From positions 4,464,001-4,528,000 of the forward strand of contig OY783209.1 of NCBI GenBank assembly GCA_963678705.1: a DNA stretch of 64,000 bases. Reading direction: 5' to 3'. Below the pieces are notes generated by a model. It worked only from the letters and a program-made list of their open reading frames with translations, was not told where the DNA came from and made no database searches. The translations under genes were made by a program, and so were the position numbers. Shown here piece by piece: positions 42,201 to 54,200 of this stretch (positions within the stretch are counted from its first letter, which is position 1; each line of letters begins with the position of its first letter). Origin of the DNA: Panorpa germanica. Lineage: Eukaryota > Arthropoda > Insecta > Mecoptera > Panorpidae.

Positions 42201-45200
42201 ACCGTGTGTCACTCTGCAACGAATTTATGATACACCAAACCACGAATATCGACGAAAACAATGAGCATCACCTTGACTTTTGATCTTTTGGTCTGCTTGA
42301 ACGCTTTGTACCTATCGTAAGCACGTGTTTTTAATAAAACTGATTCCCCACTGGTCTTTTCTATCACATTGGCGAGTCAATACACGAAATTCTGTTGGTA
42401 AGACAAAAGTTAAGACTAGCTATATTATCAATAACTTCTTTCATTGTAAACTACGTATTTTAATTTTGACAGCTTCGTTAAACACAATTACATGTAATAA
42501 AGGTTTATCTAACATAAAAGAAGTTATCTGTTACGTAAACAATATTACCTAATATACAACATTTAGGGACCTGCTTTTAGAAAAATAAATCTACCTTTTT
42601 TAAGAATTAAAGGCTTTTAGAATAGCTATGAAATAATAAAATAACGGTTTGCCCAGACAGAGGTTTTATCATTTAAAATGTGAGAGTATTTCAGTCTATT
42701 AGGCTAGGTATTAAGTAATTATCAATATATGTTTTGTCTGGAATGTATGTGATAATTAGCCACAATTAAAATAATAAAATGCTTCAGATATGTGAGGCTG
42801 TAATCTGTGTATGCAACTTGATTTCCTTTAATCCAAGAGGATATTTATATAAGAATAAAATGTAAACAAAGATCTTTTATAAATAATTCAGATTATAAAT
42901 TAAAATAATCAAATATAGCTGTTTGCAAGATGCATGTGGATTATGCATCAAATGATAAATGAATTTACTTTTCCGTATCTGTATATAGCAATAGTTCATA
43001 CACAAGTTGTGTAAAATTAGTCAGAAAAAGGTCAGGTATTTGATATAAATTAACGCCAGTAGTGAAAACCAAATTTTCCATTTTGAAAAACATTCTGTGG
43101 CCCAAAACACAAAGTTTCGAATTTTGAAAAAAGGTTTTCTCTTATATTACTACAATTTCAATTTATTACATCTTCGGGAATCGAACTCTGACATCCCCGG
43201 CTCAAAGGTATTGGGTAAATTTTCGCTTAGTGTAACGATCGTCTGAGTAGGTTCATTTAATGCCGTACAAGTTTTTTTTTTACTAAAATAATTAACACTT
43301 ACACAATATTTATATAAGAAATAGTTTTATTTAATTCTGTAGTAATCTAATTATCTAGTTGTTAAGATGTCTACAGTTAAGCCATGGGAAGTACCCAAGT
43401 ACCTGTGCTATTGTTTGTCTATTGGCCATGTAAAAGTAAGGCCAAATTGTGGTTTGACTAAATCTTATATTACGTGTTATTTATAACTGTAATAAAACCG
43501 CGTTCAAATTAATTTGTTTACTGTCAATCTCGCTCGTTTGTACACAAGTTTGACTTGGTGTACTGTTGTATCGCATACACGTTCTATCTCTTACTAACAA
43601 CATAGTTGTAATCACATTCGTTTCGTGCAGATTCGGGCTAAGGTTTGCAACCAGTCGTGTCGTGTGCGGAGGGCCTAAGTACACTTTGTGCAATTGGGCG
43701 GTAAGTATATTAAATAAGTAAAACTACTTACGTACCTGTATCATTAAACGGAACCAAAACAATGTCCAGTGACGCATTAGTAGGCAGTGCAGTCTCCCAC
43801 AAATTTCTCGCCATTTTCAAGGGCCAAGCATTCGTGTCGACAAGCGCAGCAACTGGAGTCCTCAGATACAAATTCTGTATCAAATGCGCTAAGCTGTGCG
43901 TATCGGAATTCAAATTAATCTGAATCGATTGTTTAACAGACGTGGTCACAATATCCGATTCCGTTACTTCGACATCTGTCAGACTGTTGCTCTCAGTGGT
44001 GTCACTACTGGTAATCCGATATATCGAGTTTATATTTATTCCGTCGTCATTTTGATGCGAGTTTATATTTTGCAACGATAATTGATTCAAAACTCTGCCT
44101 TCATTAATTGATTGTTCTTCGTTGTTTTGCTTTAAGAATTCTTGTTTATCTGGAAGAAATGTTTCTAAAGGATCTTCCCTTTGCGTTATTGTTTCTTCAT
44201 TTTCTAATGTTGCTGTTATTATTTCATCATTTGTTTCATTTTTAAATAGTTGCAGTCTTGTTTCATATTCCACTGTCGTTGTTTCGTAATATTCTTCAAA
44301 ATTTTGACCCCTTACATTTGCTAATACTGTTAACAACACTATTGCACACACTTTTCGTTTATAGTTACACATTTTTGAAGGTTTTTTTATTTACAAGTCA
44401 ATTCCAAACACTCACTGTTATTTTTACTTTCGATTTAAAATGTACGTAAGATATTTTTTACTTTGTTTTGGCGTTAATTGTAAGAATATATATACGTACA
44501 AAAAATAAACACAATTATAGTTTGTTTGCCAGTTAGTTCTGCCCGCTGTCTTGCGTAATAGATGTCATACTGTTAAAAAACATGGTAAATCGAAAGTTTG
44601 TTGAAAAAATGTTATTTATTTTTGTTATAATAAAAGTTTTATAACATTGCTTTAAAATAAATATTTTCACTTTGTTTTTGTTTGATTTGTTAACTAAAAC
44701 ACAAAATATTACAATATTAGACCTAAGACATTTCTCTCTAAAAACTTGAAGATTTATTTTAAAAAATAACAATCTTACGTTTCAATAATTATAGTGCCAG
44801 TTTTCTCTATAATCGCTTACTACAATCCCTACTTTAAAAATAATTATTAAAAAAAATTAATAAAGGCTGGTTTACGTGATTAGAAATGTATATTTAAGTT
44901 TCGCCTCAAATTAGTTCTCGTATTTGTAAATGGTTAGGGCAATTACTATTACGGTTTTTTTAATTGGATGCTTAAACATTTAAAAAAAATTATTAACAAT
45001 ACTATAAATTTTCTAAAGCACACTAGCTTTTAAGGTGTATGCATAGAATTAAAATAATGGATGATAATTTGACCAGGGTTCCTTGCACCCCGATATGCGT
45101 CTTTTTCAAAGTTGCGTTGATTTAGTACTTGGATTTTATTAATATTTTAGCATATATTTCAGTAATTTGAATTCTTTCATGAAATTTGTTGTTTACTTAA

Positions 45201-48200
45201 GTACCTTGTTACCCAGGTACATGGTTAATTATAAAAAAAAAATAACTTGATTTGCATCGCTTTGATTTGCGTCATCTTTTTTCGGTTCTTATTAACAACA
45301 CAAATCGGTGCCTTAGGCTAATGAATGAATAATGATATACGTAATGCTGTTCTAAAATTTCTTGAATGATTGTTAAAATATTTTTTTACAAAAAGAACAC
45401 TGAATTTAGTCACTTATACCTATGTATGTGCAATGTACATATATAGTATAAAGAGTTCGGTGCGACTCATGCGTAAAAAATGTTAAAATAGTTGCTATAT
45501 CTAGGATACGGTGGTGAATTTTATATTATATGTTCCTATATACATTGCAGAAAAATTGTCTTTCAATTATATCACAGATTTGTACGGCACAACTTGTTTT
45601 ATGTATTAATCACTGCCGAACTCTCACAATTTGAACTATATTTAATTCATGCCATGCCTAACACATATATACGCGTAATCGGGAGGCTAATCTAGCTAAA
45701 AATATAGCTGATGATAAATTTGTTATAGTTTTACGTAAAAGTGTCAAAGTAACCTTAGAAAATGATTAATATACAATGTAATAAAGTAAATTAAGTGTAA
45801 ATGAAGCATTAAATATATAAAGACAGGTCGCAGGTGATTTATACTGTCATTAGATACGTTCAAACTGATTTGTGAATGAGAAAATGAACGTAAAATTAAA
45901 ATGGAAAGTATTTAATATAAAATAAGTAGATATAAAACATAATAAAAATAATATAAAACGCAATTAGTAGTCTGTAGTCACGGTTAGACTGGGTTAGACA
46001 TTGAGACGCTAAGGTACAAGTAGCTGCAAGCAAGTACACTTCAGGTGTACCAACATACCAACAATAAAAAAACAACTTTACACAAATTGACAGTTTCACT
46101 TTTATTATAACTATAACCTCACTTTTATTTAAAATATTCGAAGCACTGTATTTTGTTTAAAATTTGAAAACATACTCCCGCTATATCGAATTTCTGCAGA
46201 CTTTATATGTTATTGGTATGACTAACATTAAATATGATTAGATTTAATGACGTATACGATTGTTAACTTTTGTTTTAAAATATCTATTTGAATAATGATT
46301 TCCAAACGTAGTTAAACAGGATGTTAAAAGGGCGATACAGGAAATGTGGTTTTCGTAATAATTTTACTTTTATTTATTTGTAATTTAGCAATTGTCATTT
46401 GCCCTATTTATTTTTTGATAACAAAGAAATATTACGGGTTTTTACACTTGTACTTATTTTTTTCTTTAAATCACTATCTGTTTACTAGGAGGTACATTGT
46501 TTGACTAATTAATATTTGTATATTTTATTGTAATTAGTAATGAGTAAGGTCATTGAGTCTTTGAGAAAGTTTCTAGTATAGATAATATTTAATAAGTTGT
46601 TTTATTTTGTTTGTATATTGGAATTACTTATTGCAAACATAATATAATACGTAATAAGATCGATAAGTTGGATTTGTCACGCTGCAATTAAGTAAGACTT
46701 TAATACTAATCAAGAAGTTTTATGACCCTAAGGGTCTAAAATAAAAGTCAATTTTTATATCCGTGTCTATGTTATAATTCATTTTTATATATTTAGTGTG
46801 AATTTGTAATCCTAGAAAAAAGTATATAACTATATTAAGTTCAAATGTATAAATACTAAATATGGATGAGCATTCTTTTTTATTTTATCTAGTTCATTAT
46901 CCTCAAAAAATCTGTATTTGAGTTTAATATGCAATTATATATGAAAATGTACCCTCTATCTCATTAATGCCAATCAACAAAATTATAATGCAGATAAACT
47001 TGATAACTATCGATATCCACCATATTCTTCTATAATTTCTTAATTTTCAGAAAATCATGTTATGAATATTTCAATAAGAGCGGTTATTTTAAATCAATAA
47101 AGAAACGCAATATTTCCGTGAAAAGTGATGATATTTTTATTTTAATCTAAAGTACAAACTCTGAGGTTTGTAATGAAACACAATATCTGTCAAATATCTT
47201 CGAAGTATTGCGTTTTTCTATTCGTTTAAAATAACAGCTCTTGCTCAAACATCCATAAAGTGACCGCTCTTTTTGAAATACCCTATATGTATATAGAGTG
47301 TTAATTTGTGATATTGCATTCTATTCTATTTATTTTTCATTTGTTAAGATTGATTTCCCTAAAATGGTTTAAAGTAAATTTTAGGTTAAAAATAATACAA
47401 ACTTTTTAACCTATAAATCGTAGAGAACATCCACCATATTGTTTTACAAAAACCTGAAATTTTTTAGAAAATATTAGAGAAAATAAGTCTATTTTTTAGT
47501 TTTAACAAAGCAAAAGAACCACCTAAGAGATCATGCTCGTTTTTTTAATTTCTCAATATTTAATGTCTCAAGAATATTTGTTTAAAATTTTGAGTGTAAA
47601 TTCCATAAATTGGCAAAGTTATGCGAGTATACAATTTATTTTTTATTCTCTCCGCCAATATACATATTTTTTTTGGGTTTTTTTAATTTGAAAGATAAGT
47701 GGCCCGGCCCGACCCGGCTTTTCGAACGTGATGCATGTTTTGTTCTCTTAAGATAATTACATACATTAAAAAATATTTGTAAGAATTTTGAGAATAAAAT
47801 AAACTGAGCAACCAGCTAAATTACTGTTATTTTTTATCTAATATTTTTTTTATTAAATTACTCTAATTATACGTGGCTAATATAAAGATATTTAGATAAT
47901 TATCACTGTTTTTGTTGGCAGCGAATTATAAACTGTAACAAGAGCATCCGCGAATCGGTTATTCCCGGGATTACAATACGAATTTTACCGACAAATAGTT
48001 TATTAACCAGTAAATTGCGAACTATTGTGAAATAAATATAAACTTTGTCTAGATATTTATTCAGAGAAAATAAGTTTCTGTTCTTTTCAGGGCCCTATTC
48101 CTGAGTCTTGCGAGCAATGATCGTGATCGAACAGATCTGATTTATATGAGTGAAACATTTTACGAATAACTTTTAAAAGAGTATTCCTGAATTTAAGCAT

Positions 48201-51200
48201 ATGGCAATACGCGTAGTCATTTACAGTATCATTTTTAATTAAATTTATTTTTTAAGTTTTTTTAGTTTTTTTAGAACCTTACAAGGTCCAATGTTTTAAA
48301 TTAAAAATAATAAATTAAGAAAAACTATATTATATTATGACAATCTGTCAAAATGCAGTAGGATTTACTTTTAAAAGAAGTTTAATGTCAGTTTTTGAAA
48401 AATATAGAAGTGAAAACAATTTCTATTACTAATTGTTATTAAAAATAGCAATTTTAATTATTTCACATAGAATTTTGTCGAACTTTCAAAATTTATATTA
48501 CTAACAATGCATACGCACCAACTAAATTAACTAAACTTAAATTAAAACACAAAAGTGAAATGGAATGCTTAAACGAAAACCTAAAATCTAGATTACAATA
48601 TTAAATAAAAACAGTAAATTAAATAGCAAAACAGTGAGTGGGAATGAGGCTTTATTATAGTTCAGAAATACTCTTTTAAAATTGATTCGTAAAATGTTTC
48701 ACTCATATAAATCACATCTGTTAAGACTAAGGAATAGGGCCCCAGGTTGGAGCAGTTATTGCTGTTTAAACTAACTATATTTAATCCGATTTAGTGGTCA
48801 ATATATTTGAAGGCCATCGGTGATAGAAATCAATGGAATATAAAGGCTTCTTTACATTTTGCAAACAAGCGATTTTAGAAACACATACTCTTTGACTTCA
48901 CGAGGAGCTATTAATACAACTAATGAATACGTAACACAAAATGTAAAATAACAAAACATAAATCAGCTGTTTTAAATTAATCAAATTTTTAAGATAAATA
49001 CGCGGCTCTGCGAAGTTTAAGGACACTGTTAATTTATTTACGGTGATTCTGTTCAATGCTATAGTAGTAGTAATGATTATATTAACAATATTTAATAATT
49101 TATGATTATACAAGGTCAAACACCTGGTAGTTTTTATTATTTATTCGTTGATTTATTGATATGTTAATAAATAAAACGTATTTACGTATTACGAGTATTA
49201 AACTTTGTATTAATTTTGCTAATTTAATTAGCTATACTAATCTTTTAATAATGATATCACTTTTAGTTCTGTTGTTAAGTCCAGTACCGACTAGTGCGAC
49301 TTCAACATGCGACATTCATTTAAACCGGTTCCAGACGATGCGGTGAATGTTTGATTTTAATGCTTGCCTCCAATGTATGAGTCAAATATTGTTAGATTGA
49401 CATGAGAAGTTTCTTTGCTACACGGTGGAACGAATGCGTTCCATATCGTAATAGTATAACTAGATAAATTCAAAGCCAAAAATAAAGTATTTAATTTTTA
49501 ATAAAGTGTCAAATTATCGAATAGATTAAGATTTATAAATATACGAAAACTGGTTAAATACATTCTTTTGATGAGTGCTAATTAAAGATTCTACCTTGAC
49601 CTGTAAATTTAGATGTTCTCGACTCGACGAAATATTATATAATTTTTGTCTTTGACATTGGAGTACCTTAAAATATAATATAGCAATGGTTCTGAATCTT
49701 GTCGATATCCTGAAAGAATTCTGATTATAACAATTTGCTAAACATCAAAATCACTGGTTATTTTATCTATTAATAAAAATACTGTCTTAGTTTGCCTTAC
49801 TAATATTGTTTCATTTTTGTCAATAGAATGTGATAAAACTGTCGTCTGGTAAGTTTGACGATTTTCAAAGATGTATATTTTATAAATTAGGCAACTTATG
49901 CCCACTACAAGGCATAAGATTTATTTTGCTCTATATTTAACGTCGGTTGATAGTTTTGGGTGGACTTAGATAGCTCAATTTAGAAACTATAGGTCTTTGA
50001 AAAATCAGCAAAATATTATAGGACATTAGTTAAATAATTATCCGAGTTGGATAGTTTTAGAACTAGTGGTACATGACCTTGTAACCTACGTCAATATTAA
50101 GTTTAAGAATAATTAAAAATAACATAGTAATAAATAGTTAAATTTCCACCAAAGTAATCAACAAGAGTATTTAAATTTTATTAATTATTCAAAAATTTAA
50201 GATTTCAATCTGAAATATTTGACTGGATGATAAATAGTGAATTGGTGTTGAATTCATTAATTAAATTATTGATTATTACGTACGTAATTAATGATCCTAA
50301 CATTATCTATGTTATTCTATTAGCCGGTTTATTAGTACGTCTTGTGTCGTCAATTTTTTGTTTGTTTTTGACAGAATCCGGTGTAAATGTCATGTTTGTA
50401 TTGTTTAAAGTATAGAAATGGTCTGTGTTGTACCCTGTCATGGATTTATCGTTGGGTTGGCTTTTGCGAATAGAGGATGCTGTCGGGAATTCCCGGGAGA
50501 TGATTTTATTCTATTTCCCGTTTCTTTTGCCTCTACAGTTCTTAGTAACCGCTTCTGTGGCTCTTTCGTTCAAGTAGATATTGTTATAAATAATATAGAT
50601 GAAATTATAATAGTTTCGCGGTGACCCATGCTTAACAGAGGTTATAAAAACCGTATAAATCTACGATACGATAGTGAATTTTATCTTAATTGTTTCTATA
50701 TAGATCACAAAAATATCTGCGAGTCACTGTCGAACTCTCGTAATTTGAACTATATATACATTATAGGCACTTAAGAGGTTTTATTTGCTAAATTGAATCG
50801 ACTTCAACATGCGAGATCCAACATTCATATATTTTCATTCATAAATTGAAGATTTTTAGACATGAGTGTATTAAATGTGTTGAACTTTTATCGTACACAC
50901 CAATTTGAAATAAAATTATTGAATTATTTACTATACTTTACGACGCATTAGGGTATCTTTTATTATATAGATATGTTTCCATAGACTGTCGGTAAAGGCA
51001 CAATCATTTCTAGAATAAAACGAACCCATTATCTTACATAGTACATAAAACTAAGGCTTCAAAAAATTAAATAAATAAAATTTTCTCTCTTTTTTGAGGA
51101 CCTAAACCCAAATGTAAAGAATTAATCTGAATTTTATTATTACTTGTTATACAAGCTCAGCAAATATTAGATGTTGCATGTTAAATGAGGACAAAACTCA

Positions 51201-54200
51201 AGGTTAACCCCTTAATTTTATGAAATACTCGTAATTGGGAATTCCAATCTATTTGTTAGAAGCACATTTAACGACCCAATATGTTGGGGTCAACTATATA
51301 TTGTTCAACCAATTTTTGAGTGTTTGATTCTGGTGGTACCTATCCACTTTTGGGAAGATATACCACTTTCGGGAAGCACACTTTTTGATCTTTCGTACTT
51401 TTAACAGTTTTACCATTTCTGGTTTGATCAGCGGGTAATTTCCTAGGTCTTTTATTTGCTCGGTAACCCTAATTGTTACTTATTAGTAGATGAAAAGGAA
51501 CACCACGTGGCAGCACATGGTAGCACGTGGCAGATTTTTGGACATTATTTTATATTATAACATCGCAGTTGTTCAGCTTAATGACCATTTATTAGTATCA
51601 TATCTAATATGCAAATTATAAATGTATACTCAAATCAAAGACTATCAAAGCTATATATAGTTTTATTATAATATATATTCATTAATTCAATATATTTGAA
51701 TAATTTAACCTGTCGAAACTTGTCTTTGTTTATTTTTATTTTGTCAAATACAAGTATACTCGTATGCCAATATTGTTAATACAAATGACATCTTGTCTAC
51801 TACTTGTTTTCGTCTGTATATTGTTTTAATACTTTAAAGTCTTGTTTATGTGTCAAGTGTTTTTGAAAATAATTTCTAAATATTTATTTTCTATTAATTA
51901 TTTGGTCTTTTTTGCTTAGTAAAGCATATACTTAACTATGGTTTTGTTAAAGTTAAATTATTATTACAAGTACATTTGAATTGTATTTTTAAAAGACCCG
52001 CGGTAATTAAAGTGAATTGATTCAACCAGCAGTTGTAAACAAATGGCTTGACCAATCTTTATCATATCTACCAACTTGCAGATTTTTATTTTTTAATAAA
52101 ATAATTTCCGCGTGCCGTTTGACCACCTCCAAATTCCCGTTATATTGTTACACTACACTTCTAATCATTATTTATTCTAATGCATATATACGAGTATTTT
52201 AAGATGATGAATTATTTGGGCATGCAACTATTTAAACTTATAATAAACAAAAGAATCACTAATCTGCTATCTGCAGATGATAAGAATGTTATATGACATA
52301 GAAAGCAACATGTTTTGTTAATCAAACGGTTAAAGTTCTTAAATTAGTTTGCATATGAGTTTAATCATGTTGTAGTTGATGTAGGAACGAATTCCTTTGT
52401 TATTAATAGTTTAACGTATTGTTGTTAACATTTGTTAAATTCATGAACATCATGCAATTCATGTATACGATGAATTATGCGTCGTCCACATAGGTATGAC
52501 TCCAACATGCGATATTCAACATTCGTTGGAAGAAACTGAAGTAACATAAAGTTTAATACCATCCTTTGTTGTTTGTACGTATTCATACAACCAGTTTTGT
52601 ATGTATAAATTAAGTAATAAAAGTCGGATTAGATTTTTCAAGCGTCAGTCACTTAATAGATAGATAATGCATACGCAATTAATATTCTCGTTCTAGTCTA
52701 TACAGGATTTTGCATTTTTACCGACAGACAGGCGGTAACGAAGAATATAATACAAATAGTATTATTAAGTTCTTAATAATCAAAATTCACAAAAAATTCT
52801 AAACTATCATTATTTTCCTATCCTAAATAACTAAATAAAGAAAAATATTGGAAGTCTCCGATTTATGCGATTGTTTCACGATAAAGATTTCAGCGTTTTA
52901 AACTTCTATGCATTGTGAAAAAATACTTTTTTGTTAATCATTTTCAAAGATTGATTTGCTTCTGAGATTCGCGTATCTTTGAATCCGCATAAGTAGAGAT
53001 TTTACGGTATAACGAAATAGTGTAAAAATTAGTCAAAAAGTAGTGAAGGAAATGAAAATATTTCAGATTAAAAGGGTGGGTGGGTGTTAACCAATTAAAA
53101 TATACAATGTTACATGACGTTACTGTAATATACAAATACATACATACACAAATATGTGTGTATGTATATAAATAATAAGCTGTTACTAATTTGAAATCAT
53201 TATAATTAACATTTCTGTCAAGCAAAGAATAGTTTATTCATTTTTCGTGGTTTTTTTACAAATATGTTTTATCAAACTGCCATCTGTTCATCAGGTATTT
53301 CTTGTAAAGAATATCTATTTTATTATATATTAAAATTTTTCTATCAATTCTGCATAGAAGTTTCTTATTTAATGGCTCAATTTTGCCTTTGTGATTCCAA
53401 AATTAGTTTAATGAAAACTTTAGGCATGTTCTGTATTAGAATTTAGATATTTTTTTTGTAATACGTAAATAAAGATTAAACCTGCTAAAAGCAGTTACGT
53501 ATATTTCCAATAATTTACTTTTTAGGTTAATAAAATATAAGATTTTACGTTTTTATGACAATAAGAAATCTTTTTTGCGAAGTTATACGGTGTTACATAT
53601 TAAATAAATATCTTAGTAAAATATTTGCTAAAAATCCTGTAAATTTAAATTTTCCACTTATTAACTTAATACCTACTAAATACAAAACGTAAGCTTTTGT
53701 ATTTTTAACGTAATATTGTTTACAGAACCTTACGTTTTATTATTTACCGACATAATAATCTTTTACTAATATATAATTTAACATGTGTCTGACATAAAAA
53801 GCTTGATTAACGTCAGAAAACATAAATTTGTGTCAAAAGATAACTTTTGATAATGATATTATGCATTCCAATTTTAATTGAGAAATTTTATAGTCATAAA
53901 TATAAAATAAAAATAAAATTAGATACGATGAACAAATAAAAACAAAAATAATAGAGACATTAATTTGTAATCGAAAATTACAGAATAAGCTTTCATTACT
54001 ACTCAAAATTTTGAATTCTACCCTATTTTGAATAGTTTACTCTCTTGGTCAACCCTTTAAATAAAACAGAATAATGCCTTACATAAGAAACAGTCTATAT
54101 AATTAGAAATATTATTTTCTCGGTCTATTTATTTTTATATTTAAAGGATCTTTTAAAAATTTTGAATTAAATTTTTCCTACATTGAAAAATAAACCTGAT

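Larger units (their letters stand above)
33267..43735. other. 10.5 kb intron 1 of the vWA gene
   Basis: No host exon is recognised. Contents: a CCACGTGG-associated repeat (34461-34660), a GTTCAAATT hairpin (35185-35393), a partial GGGCTTGTGTCCT MITE (36971-37205), a LINE fragment (39895-40345), a mariner relic (41985-42330), a tRNA-like SINE scrap (43155-43260) and a TAGGCC MITE fragment (43530-43682). GC-richer blocks near 40650-41070 have no open frame that fits the neighbouring exon phases. Confidence 0.5.

Noticed and set aside
45896-46099. 67-codon minus-strand frame
   Set aside because: No recognisable domain, hydrophobic AT-rich tail, no splice context.
50418-50624. Open frame in a GC-richer patch ([10 protein letters not shown]...)
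   Set aside because: No family recognised, and it runs into a hairpin MITE; more likely repeat or spacer sequence.
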